Assembly: GCA_011372875.1 (NCBI GenBank)
Contig: DSAD01000262.1
Location: 1 to 35,393, forward strand
DNA: 35,393 nt
From: Deltaproteobacteria bacterium
Lineage (GTDB): Bacteria > Desulfobacterota > Desulfomonilia > UBA1062
Reading direction: 5' to 3'
Shown here: positions 7,084 through 16,544 of the stretch, piece after piece
Layout: every line of letters begins with the position of its first letter
Numbering within the stretch: the first letter of the stretch is position 1
Position numbers and translations under genes: made by a program
The notes under the pieces: model-generated
Databases searched by the model: none
Seen by the model: only the letters and a program-made list of their open reading frames with translations
What the model was told of the DNA's origin: nothing

Positions 7084-7884
7084 CTACAACCCCAGAACAT
7101 CTATCATGGAATATAATCCCGGTTCCCTGCCCTTGAGCCAGCGTACAGCCCTCAGTGCCCCCCTGGCAAAATTCTGCCGGGAGTGGGCCTGGTGCTTCAA
7201 CTCGATGCGCTCGTTGTTTCCGGCATACAGCACAGTATGATCGCCCACTATATCTCCTGCCCGAAGCGTCTGTATGCCTATCTCGCCATCCGGACGTGCC
7301 CCGATTATTCCGTGGCGTTCATAGCAGGCATTCTTGGCAAGCTCAACCCCTTTGGCCTCGGCAATGGAGATGGCAAGCCCCAATGCAGTGCCGGACGGTG
7401 CATCCTTTTTGAGCCTGTGGTGTGCCTCAATGATCTCGACATCATAGTCTTTTCCCAGAAGTTCTGTAAGGATAGCGGCAACCTTGAACATCACGTTCAC
7501 GCCGATGCTCATGTTGGGGGCCATAACTACCGGAACTTTTCCGGCACAATCACGTATCATTAAGAGCTGTTCTTCATCAAAACCTGTCGTGCCGATTATG
7601 AGATGCTTTGACTCTTCCTGAGCATAACGCGCTGTTTCCACGGTTACCGCAGGCATGGTGAAATCAATTATGACGTCACAGGAGGCAAAAGCTTCTTCAA
7701 AGACACAGGATATTCCAACACCCTGCAGATCCCTCCCGACAATCGTGCCGGCATCCTTTCCAAGCACGGGGTGACCCTTTGCCTCAAGGGCACCTGCCAG
7801 CACCATATCTTCGGCATCTATGATCCCCTGAGCCAGAAGAGAGCCCATCCTACCCGCAATACCCACAACGCCTGCATGAATCAT
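7084..7884 (-). CDS. dapB: 4-hydroxy-tetrahydrodipicolinate reductase
   Basis: DapB reduces hydroxy-tetrahydrodipicolinate with NAD(P)H in the diaminopimelate/lysine pathway, in the cytosol. The 266-residue protein has the nucleotide-binding GVVGIAGRMG at residues 5-14, the strand FTMPAVTVE, and the DapB signature IIEAHHRLKKDAPSGTA (151-166), holding the catalytic His155/156 and Lys159/160. Length fits the family. The start at 7884 is preferred over an ATG at 7899, because the codons ATG-GAG-GTT at 7899 contain the Shine-Dalgarno GGAGG, 8 bases before 7884. It follows dapA at a short distance and is itself followed one base later by the FAH-family gene. Confidence 0.95.
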   Translation of the reverse strand: MIHAGVVGIAGRMGSLLAQGIIDAEDMVLAGALEAKGHPVLGKDAGTIVGRDLQGVGISCVFEEAFASCDVIIDFTMPAVTVETARYAQEESKHLIIGTTGFDEEQLLMIRDCAGKVPVVMAPNMSIGVNVMFKVAAILTELLGKDYDVEIIEAHHRLKKDAPSGTALGLAISIAEAKGVELAKNACYERHGIIGARPDGEIGIQTLRAGDIVGDHTVLYAGNNERIELKHQAHSRQNFARGALRAVRWLKGREPGLYSMIDVLGL

Positions 7885-7912
7885 CGTCTCAACCTCCATC
7901 CCTCAGCAACCC

Positions 7913-8788
7913 TTATATGCATCCGTACTTTTTCAGTACTGAAGAGAGCTTTTCCCTGTTTGCATCGCCCATTTCACACAGAGGAAGCTTGAACTCCTCT
8001 TTCATCTTTCCCATCATCGAAAGGGCCGTCTTTACCGGAATGGGGTTGGTCTCTATAAACATGACCTCGTTTACCTCAAGGAGTTCAAAATGGAGTTTCT
8101 GTGCAGTAGACACATCACCTTTGTTCCATGAGGCAATCATTGCAGAAACCTTGTCCGGCATGATATTTGCCGTTACGGAAATGGCACCCGATCCTCCCAC
8201 ACAGAGTATCGGCAGGTTCAGGGCATCCTCACCGGAGAGAAGGCAGAAGCTCTCATCGGTATCGCGTACTATATAGGAGCATTTTACAAGATCTCCGCTC
8301 GCCTCTTTTATCCCGACGATATTGTCGATCTTTGCCAGAGAGGTGACGGTGCTCTCACTCATGTTCACCCCTGTCCTTCCCGGAACATTATAAAGAATCT
8401 GGGGGATATCGCATGCAGAGGCAACAGCTGCATAATGCTCATACAGGCCTTTCTGGGTTGGTTTGTTATAATAAGGTGTGATGAGCAGTGCAGCATCCGC
8501 GCCGGCCTCCTTGGCGTGCCTGGTCAGCCTGATCGCCTCATCAGTAGAATTTGAGCCTGTGCCTGCTATGACTGGAACCCTTCCTCCTGCCTCGTCAACA
8601 CAGATATCGATCACCCGCTCATGCTCTTTGTGGGACAGCGTTGCGGATTCACCAGTTGTCCCGCATGGCACTATCCCGGAGATCCCGCCTTTGATCTGGA
8701 AATTAATAAGGTCACGAAAGGCCTTTTCATCAATATTCCCATCACGAAAAGGGGTTACTATTGCTGTAATTGCTCCTGAAAACATCAT
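7913..8788 (-). CDS. dapA: 4-hydroxy-tetrahydrodipicolinate synthase
   Basis: DapA condenses pyruvate with aspartate semialdehyde, the branch step into lysine and diaminopimelate. The 291-residue TIM-barrel protein shows the Schiff-base Lys161 in IVGIKEASGDL, Tyr133 in LYNVPGRTG, and GTTGES with Thr44/Thr45. A good ribosome site (GGAGG) precedes the two adjacent ATG codons. It is closely related in sequence style to other N-acetylneuraminate lyase/DHDPS family aldolases, but the position between lysA and dapB settles the role. It lies 12 bases after lysA and 28 bases before the dapB start. Confidence 0.95.
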   Translation of the reverse strand: MMFSGAITAIVTPFRDGNIDEKAFRDLINFQIKGGISGIVPCGTTGESATLSHKEHERVIDICVDEAGGRVPVIAGTGSNSTDEAIRLTRHAKEAGADAALLITPYYNKPTQKGLYEHYAAVASACDIPQILYNVPGRTGVNMSESTVTSLAKIDNIVGIKEASGDLVKCSYIVRDTDESFCLLSGEDALNLPILCVGGSGAISVTANIMPDKVSAMIASWNKGDVSTAQKLHFELLEVNEVMFIETNPIPVKTALSMMGKMKEEFKLPLCEMGDANREKLSSVLKKYGCI

Positions 8789-8800
8789 CTTCCTCCCGAT

Positions 8801-10057
8801 TTATCGAACAGTTTCCGGAATGTTCTCTGCGACTATCAGGTCTTCATATGTTTGTCTCTTGGATAACACATAATATTCTGCTCCATCCACAAGAACCTCC
8901 GGCGGCTTGGTTCGCGAATTGTAGTTTGAGGCCATGGTAAAGCCGTATGCCCCTGCACTCATCACCGCAATCATGTCTCCCCGGATCAGATTCGGCAGAT
9001 CTCTGTCTTTTGCAAGAAAATCGCTCGATTCACAGATGGGACCCACCACGTCGGCCTTTATCGTTTCACCGTTCTTTTCCTCCAGGGGTTTAATATCATG
9101 ATATGAACCATATAGAGCGGGTCTCAAGAGATCGTTCATGCCTGCATCCACTATGATAAAGGTCTTGGCAGCGGTTTCCTTGCGATACAAGACCTCGGTG
9201 ACCAGAACCCCAGCATTACCTACAATCACCCTGCCCGGTTCAAATATGAGCTTGAGCCCCAGATTCCCTACTGCATCAATGATGGCGGCGCAGTATTCCT
9301 TAGGGTTTGGAGGTTCTTCATCAAGATAGGTTATACCCAGGCCGCCACCGAGATCCAGGTACCGCAATTCCACCCCGAGACTTGCCAGATTCGCTATCAG
9401 GGCCTTTAGCCTGGCTGCAGCGTCAATGAACGGTCTCACCTCGGTAAGCTGACTCCCGATGTGACAGTCTATTCCGACGATCTCGATGTTTTCCATATTT
9501 TTTGCCCGCAGGTATTGTGCCATGGAGCCTTCGATATCGATCCCGAACTTGTTGTTCTTCATGCCGGTTGAGATGTACGGATGGGTCTTGGGGTCAACAT
9601 CGGGGTTAACCCTTATCGAAATCGGGGCCTTTTTCCCCAGTTTCCCTGCCCGTGCATTGATCACCTCCAGCTCCTGCTCACTCTCTATGTTGAACATCAT
9701 GATGCCTGCATGTATGGCCATATCGATCTCGTCAGTGGTCTTGCCCACCCCGGAATATACGATCTTGTTCCCGGGAATGCCCGCCTTGATTGCACGGTAG
9801 AGCTCCCCTCCGGACACAACGTCCGCACCAAGCCCCTGCCCCGCCATGAATGCAAGGATAGCAAGGCTCGAATTAGCCTTCATGGCAAAACATGTCTGAT
9901 GGTCGACGCCCGCAAGCGGATCTTCAAAGGCGCGCACGTGCCGCTTGAGTGTGGGCAGGCTGTAGCAGTAAAAAGGGGTCCCTAATTCATGGGCAATGCC
10001 CTTGAGGGATACATCCGCACAATGGAGTTTTCCATGTTTGTAATCAAAATCATGCAT
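8801..10057 (-). CDS. lysA: Diaminopimelate decarboxylase
   Basis: LysA decarboxylates meso-diaminopimelate to lysine with pyridoxal phosphate. The 418-residue protein is an alanine-racemase-like barrel followed by a beta domain. Lys60 in CFAMKANSSLAIL binds PLP. Later landmarks are HCH/IGSQ (GIDCHIGSQL), the glycine loop DLGGGLG, the phosphate site FEPGR, and the C-terminal CESSDFLAKDR, which supplies the active-site Cys across the dimer. AGGAGAG lies about ten bases before the ATG. Upstream lies a small lipoprotein gene, an order (argH-lipoprotein-lysA-dapA-dapB) also familiar in other Desulfobacterota; dapF, often found between lysA and dapA, is absent here. Confidence 0.95.
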   Translation of the reverse strand: MHDFDYKHGKLHCADVSLKGIAHELGTPFYCYSLPTLKRHVRAFEDPLAGVDHQTCFAMKANSSLAILAFMAGQGLGADVVSGGELYRAIKAGIPGNKIVYSGVGKTTDEIDMAIHAGIMMFNIESEQELEVINARAGKLGKKAPISIRVNPDVDPKTHPYISTGMKNNKFGIDIEGSMAQYLRAKNMENIEIVGIDCHIGSQLTEVRPFIDAAARLKALIANLASLGVELRYLDLGGGLGITYLDEEPPNPKEYCAAIIDAVGNLGLKLIFEPGRVIVGNAGVLVTEVLYRKETAAKTFIIVDAGMNDLLRPALYGSYHDIKPLEEKNGETIKADVVGPICESSDFLAKDRDLPNLIRGDMIAVMSAGAYGFTMASNYNSRTKPPEVLVDGAEYYVLSKRQTYEDLIVAENIPETVR

Positions 10058-10084
10058 AGTATCGTCTCTCCTGTGCCTTCGTGT

Positions 10085-10489
10085 TCACTGTAGCACTATT
10101 GCAAGAGGGGTCATCCATACCGTTGTTTCCTTTTTATAGGCCACACGGTAAACCATGTATGGAGCCTCCGGATTCTTGTCCCTCAGAAAAATCACCCCTG
10201 GTTCGGTTATCAACAGCTCGTCCTTTTCCTGCAGGTCATCCGTGCAAGCGGGACATATCCCCTTTGCCTTGCCCAGAAGAATCAAACTGCCGCTGCGCAT
10301 GCTGCACCTTGCCTTTACCGTAACATCTTCTCCCTCGAACCGGGCAGATACAATCTCCACAGGGTCGGACATGCCAGGGGGCATGGGCGGCAGTTTGTGC
10401 CCGCACCCAATGCAAAAAAACACCAATGCGCCGAGTGTTGCCAGGGTTTTAAATGTTCTTCTCAAGGCCCGCCAGCCTTTCCCTCGCAT
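10085..10489 (-). CDS. Small lipoprotein between argH and lysA
   Basis: This 134-residue protein has a basic N-terminus ([13 protein letters not shown]), a hydrophobic stretch (15-25) and a lipobox-like CIGC with the lipid-bearing Cys29, followed by GHKLPPMPP. The mature part contains a Cys pair (ICPACTD) that could bind metal or form a disulfide. The C-G-x-K-x-P start after the lipid Cys recalls the LptM/YifL lipoproteins that sit next to lysA/dapF in many proteobacteria, but here the protein is longer, so this link is only suggestive. It overlaps the argH end by 41 bases and lies 27 bases before lysA. No clear ribosome site precedes the ATG, so an internal start is possible. Confidence 0.65.
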   Translation of the reverse strand: MRGKGWRALRRTFKTLATLGALVFFCIGCGHKLPPMPPGMSDPVEIVSARFEGEDVTVKARCSMRSGSLILLGKAKGICPACTDDLQEKDELLITEPGVIFLRDKNPEAPYMVYRVAYKKETTVWMTPLAIVLQ

Positions 10490-11843
10490 CGGCCAGGGCT
10501 TTTCTCACATTCTCCCTTGCTGTTCCGCCGAAGCTCATACGCCGGTCAACAGACCGCTGCGGAGATATGACGGAAAGGATCCCTTCATCAAACCTGTCGG
10601 AGAAGGACCTGAACTCATCCAGGCAAAGGTCACTCAAGGCCCTGCCCTGCCTGATGAGCCACGAGACCAGTTCACCGGTAATACGATGAGCATCCCGAAA
10701 GGCAAGACCCTTTTCTGCAAGATAGTCTGCAACATCGGTTGCTGTTATGAATCCCCTGTTCAAAGAGGTATCCAGGGACTCCTTGTTCAATTCAAGGGCT
10801 CCGATCAGACCGTTCATGATCTCCAGGCACGCAAGGACCGTATCCATGCTTGAAATCACTGGATGTTTGTCTTCCTGCATATCGCGATTATACGCAAGGG
10901 GCAGAGATTTCATCATGGTCAGAAGGGCTATGAGATTCCCGTATACGCCGCCAACCTTGCCACGTACGAGCTCGGCAACATCCGGATTCTTCTTCTGGGG
11001 CATGATCGAACTGCCGGTGGTGAATGCGTCGCTCAGCTCTACAAAGGAGAACGGGCTCGAATTCCATATGATGATCTCTTCAGCCATCCTGCTCAGATGC
11101 ATCATGATGATTGAGGCATCAAATACGGCCTCGATGGCAAAATCCCGGTCACTTACAGCATCCATGGAATTTCTGCATGGCTCGTCAAAACCCAGGGCGG
11201 AAGATGTCATCTCCCGGTCAATAAGATGAGGCGTGCCTGCAAGAGCTGCACTTCCTAGAGGAGAGGTGTTGAGCCTTTTTAACGTATCGTCGATCCTGCT
11301 GTAATCCCTCAGGAACATCTCGTAATAGGCCAGCAGATGATGGGCAAAAGAAACAGGCTGTGCATGCTGAAGGTGCGTCATACCGGGCACTATGGTGTCC
11401 ACATGCCTGTCTGCCTGTTCGATCAATGTCTCCATGATCCCCTTGAGCTCCCGACGGACCTCTTTCAGGCAGCCCCGCACATACATCTTGAAATCGGTAG
11501 CCACCTGATCGTTTCGGCTGCGTGCCGTGTGAAGCTTTTTGCCCGCTTCCCCGATTTTACGGGTCAGCTCGGCCTCGATGTTCATGTGTACATCTTCAAG
11601 AGCCGGATCAAACGAGAAGACCCCCTCGTCTATATCCTTTCTGATATTGTTAAGGCCCGTGATTATGGCCTCGGCCTCTACTTCCGTGATGATTCCGGTA
11701 TTGCACAGCATCCGGGCATGGGCAACACTGCCTTCGATATCCTCCCGGTAGAGCCTCTTATCGAGAGAAACGGATTCGCTGAAGCGTTCTACACGCAAAT
11801 CCGTGTCCTGTTTGAACCTGCCTGACCATGGTTTGTCTTTCAT
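10449..11843 (-). CDS. argH: Argininosuccinate lyase
   Basis: ArgH splits argininosuccinate into arginine and fumarate, the last arginine step. The 464-residue protein belongs to the fumarase/aspartase superfamily and carries its three conserved regions: HTARSRNDQ near 105-113, TxLQxAQP at about 156-163 ([15 protein letters not shown]), and the signature [12 protein letters not shown] at 277-288 with the catalytic Ser. The opening KPWSGRF is diagnostic for ArgH. The ATG overlaps the argG stop by four bases, indicating translational coupling. Its own end overlaps the small lipoprotein gene. Confidence 0.96.
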   Translation of the reverse strand: MKDKPWSGRFKQDTDLRVERFSESVSLDKRLYREDIEGSVAHARMLCNTGIITEVEAEAIITGLNNIRKDIDEGVFSFDPALEDVHMNIEAELTRKIGEAGKKLHTARSRNDQVATDFKMYVRGCLKEVRRELKGIMETLIEQADRHVDTIVPGMTHLQHAQPVSFAHHLLAYYEMFLRDYSRIDDTLKRLNTSPLGSAALAGTPHLIDREMTSSALGFDEPCRNSMDAVSDRDFAIEAVFDASIIMMHLSRMAEEIIIWNSSPFSFVELSDAFTTGSSIMPQKKNPDVAELVRGKVGGVYGNLIALLTMMKSLPLAYNRDMQEDKHPVISSMDTVLACLEIMNGLIGALELNKESLDTSLNRGFITATDVADYLAEKGLAFRDAHRITGELVSWLIRQGRALSDLCLDEFRSFSDRFDEGILSVISPQRSVDRRMSFGGTARENVRKALADARERLAGLEKNI

Positions 11844-13042
11844 GGTTCCATCTGTTTGCGCATCTTGAGCCGCAGCGCATTGAGCCGGATGAAGCCTGCA
11901 GCGTCTTTCTGGTCGTAGACCTCGTCATCTTCGAAGGTTGCAATCTGCGGATTGTAGAGCGAGGCCTGGGCCCTGCGCCCGGTGATGATACAGTTGCCCT
12001 TGTAGAGTTTCAACCTCACATCGCCTGTAACCCCTTTCTGGGACTCGTCGATGAGCTTCTGCAGGGCAATGCGTTCGGGGGCAAACCAGTATCCATTATA
12101 GATGAGCGTTGCATAACGAGGCATGAGTTCATCCCTCAAGTGCATAAGCTCCCGGTCCATGGTTATCTGCTCAATACCCCGGTGCGCCGTCCTCAGGATC
12201 GTTCCTCCGGGGGTTTCATATACACCTCTTGACTTCATCCCGACATAGCGGTTCTCCACTATATCTACCCTGCCGATGCCGTTTTTCCCGCCAAGATCGT
12301 TGAGCTTCGCCAGCAACTCGGCAGGCGACATCTCCTCGCCGTCGATGGCTGTCGCATCACCGTCTCTGAAGGAAACAACCACACTGGTCGGCTCAACAGG
12401 GGCATTTTCCGGTGAACAGGAAAGAACGAACATATCCTCTCTTGGTTCGTTCCAGAGATCCTCGAGGATCCCTCCCTCAAAACTGATATGCAGAAGGTTT
12501 CTGTCCATACTGTATGGCTTGGCCTTGGTGACCGGCACGGCAATACCATGGGCTGCTGCATAATCGATCATCTTTTCGCGCGAGGTAAGTTTCCACTCAT
12601 CCATCTTCCAAGGGGCGATCACCTCGATGGAAGGGTTCAGCGCCCAGAAGGTCAGCTCGAAGCGGACCTGATCGTTGCCTTTGCCGGTAGCACCGTGAGC
12701 GACCGCCCCGGCACCCTCACTGCGCGCTATCTCTATGAGTTTCTTCGCAATGAGCGGCCTCGCCAGCGAGGTGCCCAGAAGATATGTCCCTTCATATGCC
12801 ACATCTCCACGATATGCAGGAAACACATAATCGCGTACAAATTCCTCCCTGACATCATCGATATAAATCTTTGACGCACCGGTTTTCTTGGCCTTTTCCT
12901 CCAAACCGTCAAGCTCCTGTGCCTGACCGACATCAGCTGCATAGCAGATGACCTCGTAGCCGAATTCATCCTGCAGCCATTTAAGGATTACCGATGTATC
13001 CAGGCCACCTGAATAAGCCAACACTACCTTTTTTGCACTCAT
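11840..13042 (-). CDS. argG: Argininosuccinate synthase
   Basis: ArgG joins citrulline and aspartate using ATP. The 400-residue protein has the PP-loop YSGGLDTS at 10-17, typical of the N-type ATP pyrophosphatases, then [14 protein letters not shown], the aspartate/citrulline-binding segment, and the C-terminal block [14 protein letters not shown]. Length is normal for bacterial ArgG. GGTGAG lies before the ATG. It follows argF by 13 bases and overlaps argH by four bases. Confidence 0.97.
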   Translation of the reverse strand: MSAKKVVLAYSGGLDTSVILKWLQDEFGYEVICYAADVGQAQELDGLEEKAKKTGASKIYIDDVREEFVRDYVFPAYRGDVAYEGTYLLGTSLARPLIAKKLIEIARSEGAGAVAHGATGKGNDQVRFELTFWALNPSIEVIAPWKMDEWKLTSREKMIDYAAAHGIAVPVTKAKPYSMDRNLLHISFEGGILEDLWNEPREDMFVLSCSPENAPVEPTSVVVSFRDGDATAIDGEEMSPAELLAKLNDLGGKNGIGRVDIVENRYVGMKSRGVYETPGGTILRTAHRGIEQITMDRELMHLRDELMPRYATLIYNGYWFAPERIALQKLIDESQKGVTGDVRLKLYKGNCIITGRRAQASLYNPQIATFEDDEVYDQKDAAGFIRLNALRLKMRKQMEP

Positions 13043-13055
13043 GATCGTCTCACCT

Positions 13056-13961
13056 CTATTTTCTTAGTAAAAAGTCTAGAATGGCTTCCTGTACATAAAG
13101 TCTGTTCTGCGCCTGTTCCCATACTATGGACTGAGGCCCTTCGAGGACATCTTCGGTTACCTCTTCTCCCCTGTGAGCAGGCAAACAATGCATGAATACG
13201 GCTTCCGGTACGGCATGCTCCATGATCTTTCTTGTTACCTGGTATTCCGAAAACGCCTTTTTCCGTCCATCAGCCTCTTCTTCCTGCCCCATGCTCGCCC
13301 ATACATCTGTATTTACTGCGACGGCACCGGCCGATGCCTCCTGCGGATCTCTGCAGAGCTTGACCTTTGCCCCCTTTTGAAGAGCGCTGTTAAGTGTTTC
13401 CCTGTCAGGATCGAACCCTGAAGGGCATGCAAGCACCAGTTCGAAGCCGAACGCTGCTGATGCATTTATCCATGAGTTAGCCATGTTGTTGCCGTCACCT
13501 ATCCAGGCCACCTTCTTTCCTGCAAGATTACCGAAGCGCCGGCACAGGGTAAAGCAGTCTGCAAGCACCTGGCAGGGATGGAGAAGGTCTGTCAGGGCAT
13601 TGATCACAGGCACGCTTGCATAGTGAGCCATCTCCACGGCCCTTTCATGCCCGAAGGTCCTCATCACGATAACGTCGCAGTAGCCCGAAAAGATTCGGGC
13701 TGTATCCTTGAGCGGCTCTCCCCTTGCCATCTGTGTTCCTTCAGGCGTGAGCACGATGGGATGCCCCCCCATTCTTGTAATGCCGACCTCGAAGGATATG
13801 CGTGTCCTGGTCGAGGCCTTTTCGAAAACCAGAACCACGGATTTGCCGAAAAGGCTCTGTGACGGCAAGGCTTGTCTATTCTCTGTGGCCTTGTAAAATA
13901 TCTGCTCTATCTCATGAAAAGACAGATCTGCAATGGATAGGAAATCCCTGTTTTCCATCAT
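13056..13961 (-). CDS. argF: Ornithine carbamoyltransferase
   Basis: The enzyme transfers carbamoyl from carbamoyl phosphate to ornithine, giving citrulline. The 301-residue protein has the carbamoyl-phosphate site STRTR at 50-54 within [14 protein letters not shown], the segment [11 protein letters not shown] (the HPxQ motif), and the ornithine-loop HCLPAHRG at 258-265. These separate it from aspartate carbamoyltransferase, and from SOTCase/AOTCase variants by the ordinary HCLP loop. The ATG overlaps the argD stop by four bases; a second ATG follows at once, so the start may be one codon later. Confidence 0.95.
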   Translation of the reverse strand: MMENRDFLSIADLSFHEIEQIFYKATENRQALPSQSLFGKSVVLVFEKASTRTRISFEVGITRMGGHPIVLTPEGTQMARGEPLKDTARIFSGYCDVIVMRTFGHERAVEMAHYASVPVINALTDLLHPCQVLADCFTLCRRFGNLAGKKVAWIGDGNNMANSWINASAAFGFELVLACPSGFDPDRETLNSALQKGAKVKLCRDPQEASAGAVAVNTDVWASMGQEEEADGRKKAFSEYQVTRKIMEHAVPEAVFMHCLPAHRGEEVTEDVLEGPQSIVWEQAQNRLYVQEAILDFLLRK

Positions 13962-15121
13962 AACCCCTTTTGTGTGAGTATGGCATCTATGGCGGCAATG
14001 GCCTCGTCGATCTCCTGCTTCGTGATCACCAGCGCAGGTGCAATCCTAAGGATGCGAGACTGTATTACGTTCAGGAGAATCCCCTTGTCCAGACCGGCAG
14101 TATTGAAAGATGAGATATCCATGTCGAATTCAATGCCGGCCATAAGCCCCCTGCCCCTGACATCCTTGATGGCCTTGTGAGCCGCCTTGAGCTGCACGAG
14201 GCAATCCATGAGGTACATCCCAATTTCCCAGGCCCTGGCAGCAATATTTTCCTCAACCATCACTTTCAACGTTGCAATACCGCAGGCCATGGCAAGCGGG
14301 TTTCCGCCAAAGGTTGACGCATGGGATCCGGGCACGAATGCCTCGGCCACATGGGGTTTCGCCACCATGGCACCCATGGGAAATCCGTTGCCGATGGCCT
14401 TTGCCAGGGTCATGATATCCGGCTCCACCATTTCGTGCATGTAGCAGAAAAGCTTACCGGTCCTTCCCATGCCTGTCTGCACCTCGTCGAGGATCATGAG
14501 GATACCGCGTTTATCGCAGAGATGGCGTACCTTTTCCAGATATCCCCTGTCAGGAATATTGATCCCGCCTTCACCCTGAATCGGCTCCAGCATAACCGCA
14601 CCTACACTGTCGTCAATGGATGCATCGATGGCCTCTATGTTTCCGTATGGGACCGCAAGAAATCCTTCAGGGATGGGATTGAACCCTTTCCTGAACTTGT
14701 CCTGGGCAGTGGCGGCAACCGTCGCCAGTGTCCTGCCATGAAAAGACCCTTCAAGCGTGATGATCCGTGAGCCCTTTTTCCCGTGATCATTCCAGTACCG
14801 TCTGGCAAGCTTGATTGCCGCCTCGTTGGCCTCTGCCCCCGAGTTGCAGAAAAATACACGGGAATCAAAGGAATGCCGCGCAATCATCCCGGCAAGCTCT
14901 TCCTGCAGGGGAATCTGGTAGAGATTTGAACAGTGAAACAGCTTTTTCGCCTGCTCTCTCAGGGCATCGACCACCTTGGGATGTGCATGGCCGAGATTGC
15001 ACACCGCAATACCGGAGACCATGTCCAGGTATTCGTGTCCATTCTCGTCCCAGACCCTGCAACCCTGACCCCTGACTATACTGATCGGCATACGGGAATA
15101 CGTTTCCATCAAGAAACTCAT
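13958..15121 (-). CDS. argD: Acetylornithine aminotransferase
   Basis: ArgD transaminates N-acetylglutamate semialdehyde with glutamate to N-acetylornithine, using pyridoxal phosphate. The 387-residue class-III aminotransferase shows NSGAEANEAAIKLAR (93-107), FHGRT, DEVQTGMGRTG (212-222) and the PLP Lys241 in TLAKAIGNGFP. Such enzymes often also serve the succinyl-diaminopimelate branch of lysine synthesis (DapC activity), which could matter here since the lysine genes follow. The ATG overlaps the argB stop by four bases. Confidence 0.94.
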   Translation of the reverse strand: MSFLMETYSRMPISIVRGQGCRVWDENGHEYLDMVSGIAVCNLGHAHPKVVDALREQAKKLFHCSNLYQIPLQEELAGMIARHSFDSRVFFCNSGAEANEAAIKLARRYWNDHGKKGSRIITLEGSFHGRTLATVAATAQDKFRKGFNPIPEGFLAVPYGNIEAIDASIDDSVGAVMLEPIQGEGGINIPDRGYLEKVRHLCDKRGILMILDEVQTGMGRTGKLFCYMHEMVEPDIMTLAKAIGNGFPMGAMVAKPHVAEAFVPGSHASTFGGNPLAMACGIATLKVMVEENIAARAWEIGMYLMDCLVQLKAAHKAIKDVRGRGLMAGIEFDMDISSFNTAGLDKGILLNVIQSRILRIAPALVITKQEIDEAIAAIDAILTQKGL

Positions 15122-16011
15122 GCCATGTTCTCCTTGACGATCTGCGTCCCGATACCTGAGTCGGTAAACAATTCCAGAAGGATCGAATACGGGGTCCGGC
15201 CGTCCAGTATGTGTGTCTTCGTTACACCGCCGTCAAGCGCCCTTATGCAGCAGTCAAGCTTCGGGATCATCCCTCCTGTGACGATACCCGAAGATATTAG
15301 GTTCGGAATATCCGCAGTATTCATGCTTGAAATGAGCTTTCCGTCATTGTCCAGGACACCTTTTTCGTCAGTAAGAATAATCAGCCGCTCCACCTTGAGC
15401 GACCTTGCGATCTCTGCTGCTACGGTATCCGCATTGATATTGTAGGTCAACCCGTCATCACCGACCCCCGAAGGTGCTATCACAGCGATAAATCCTCCCT
15501 TTTCCACCGCATCGATAATATCTGTGTTGATCTCGGTTACCTCACCGACATGACCCATATCCACATCGGTATATTTATTCCCCTGTTCATCCTTTCTTGA
15601 ATAATAGAGCTTTCGTGCCCTGATAAGTCCACCGTCTTTTCCGGACAGGCCCACAGCCCTGCCCCCATCGGTATTGATCAGGTTTACAATCTCCTTGTTG
15701 ACACCTCCTGCCAGAACCATCTCCACTACATCCATGGTCCGAGCATCCGTTACGCGCTTTCCGTCGATAAAGTTCGACTCGATCCCCATCTGATTCAGTA
15801 CAGTTGAAATCTGCGGACCACCGCCATGCACGACAACCACATGTATGCCGATATAATGAAACAGGATTACCTGTTGCGCGAAAAGCTTCTTAAGCTTAGG
15901 GTCCACCATGGCATGGCCGCCATATTTGATGACGATCTTCTTGCCTCTGAAATGCCGGATATAGGGAAGCGCCTCAACAAGGAGCTTTGCCCTGTTAATA
16001 GCATTTTCCAT
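15118..16011 (-). CDS. argB: N-acetylglutamate kinase
   Basis: ArgB phosphorylates N-acetylglutamate, the second step of arginine synthesis. From the ATG at 16011 it has 297 residues: an N-terminal helix (MENAINRAKLLVEALPYI), which in arginine-inhibited hexameric forms mediates ring assembly, then IVIKYGGHAM (26-35) with the catalytic Lys, VVVHGGGPQI, and the C-terminal GGMIPKLD. The presence of that helix suggests feedback inhibition by arginine, an inference from the family. The start at 16011 is preferred over an ATG at 16083 because AGAAGAAGG precedes it and the resulting length matches the family. It is the first gene of the 14-gene minus-strand series. Confidence 0.94.
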   Translation of the reverse strand: MENAINRAKLLVEALPYIRHFRGKKIVIKYGGHAMVDPKLKKLFAQQVILFHYIGIHVVVVHGGGPQISTVLNQMGIESNFIDGKRVTDARTMDVVEMVLAGGVNKEIVNLINTDGGRAVGLSGKDGGLIRARKLYYSRKDEQGNKYTDVDMGHVGEVTEINTDIIDAVEKGGFIAVIAPSGVGDDGLTYNINADTVAAEIARSLKVERLIILTDEKGVLDNDGKLISSMNTADIPNLISSGIVTGGMIPKLDCCIRALDGGVTKTHILDGRTPYSILLELFTDSGIGTQIVKENMA

Positions 16012-16047
16012 AACAACACCTTCTTCTTTTACTGTTTTTCCCTTTCT

Positions 16048-16078
16048 TAACACTGCATTTTCAAATATTCCAGTGTTA
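16048..16078. repeat. Inverted repeat in the argB leader
   Basis: TAACACTG (16048-16055) and CAGTGTTA (16071-16078) are perfect inverted copies, with 15 bases between them and centres 23 bases apart (about two helical turns). The element lies 37-67 bases upstream of the argB start, where an operator for the arginine operon would be expected. It could also form a weak RNA hairpin in the leader. The classical ArgR pattern (TGAAT...ATTCA) is not matched. Confidence 0.4.
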
Positions 16079-16270
16079 TTCAACCAACACGGAAAAGAGG
16101 TCTTTTACCTAAATCACACAAAAATGGAAAGGGGAATTTATGTGCCTTATGTATATAATCCTCTGCTGCTTCAGATCCACCTGTCAACATCCATTGTCCC
16201 TGAACGCAGCTTGTAAATATGAATTGTTCCGTAAAAACATGCGTCTTCTCAACAAGGAGTTATTAGATAG

Positions 16271-16299
16271 TTGACAGATATGCCCTGTCCGTGCAATAT
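16271..16299 (+). promoter_or_regulatory. Possible sigma-70 promoter of the LapA-like gene
   Basis: A perfect -35 box TTGACA (16271-16276) is followed after 17 bases by CAATAT (16294-16299), which matches the -10 consensus at only three positions. Transcription would start near 16306, about 26 bases before the ATG at 16332. Confidence 0.35.
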
Positions 16300-16331
16300 T
16301 TTGTCCAGCACAGAACTACGTGGAGATTATA

Positions 16332-16544
16332 ATGGGTTTGGAAGACCTTAAGGATAATTCAAAGATTATCATAATAGGCGTTGCCGTAGTCTTCGGGTTC
16401 ATTTTCATCCTTCAGAACTTCGAACAGACCTCATTCCAGTTCCTTATCTGGACCATCTTTTCCGGCCCGAAATGGATAGTGATCAGCTTCACCTTTCTTC
16501 TTGGGCTTGCCTTCGGGTATCTGATAGCCAAAAAAAAGGCCTGA
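16332..16544 (+). CDS. LapA-like (DUF1049) small inner-membrane protein
   Basis: This 70-residue protein has two membrane helices (about 11-27 and 46-64) with a short hydrophilic connection (LQNFEQTSFQFLIWTIFSGPK) and a basic tail (IAKKKA). The pattern hydrophobic-LQN-x5-6-F-x-F-hydrophobic-GxxxGYLI is the hallmark of the lipopolysaccharide-assembly-protein-A domain family (DUF1049), whose Escherichia coli member LapA works with LapB in envelope homeostasis. The start at 16332 follows GGAG by six bases; an ATG four codons earlier overlaps that site. It is the only plus-strand gene between 2928 and 29282, converging on icd and diverging from argB. No lapB is nearby. Confidence 0.7.
   Translation: MGLEDLKDNSKIIIIGVAVVFGFIFILQNFEQTSFQFLIWTIFSGPKWIVISFTFLLGLAFGYLIAKKKA

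Larger units (their letters stand above)
16012..16331. other. Divergent leader between argB and the LapA-like gene
   Basis: No gene is seen in these 320 bases. On the argB side lie two small symmetric elements: an 8-base inverted repeat TAACACTG/CAGTGTTA (16048-16055 and 16071-16078) and AAAAGA-gg-TCTTTT (16093-16106). On the other side a TTGACA at 16271-16276 precedes the LapA-like gene. No riboswitch, attenuator hairpin with a T-run, or canonical ARG box could be recognised. Confidence 0.5.
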
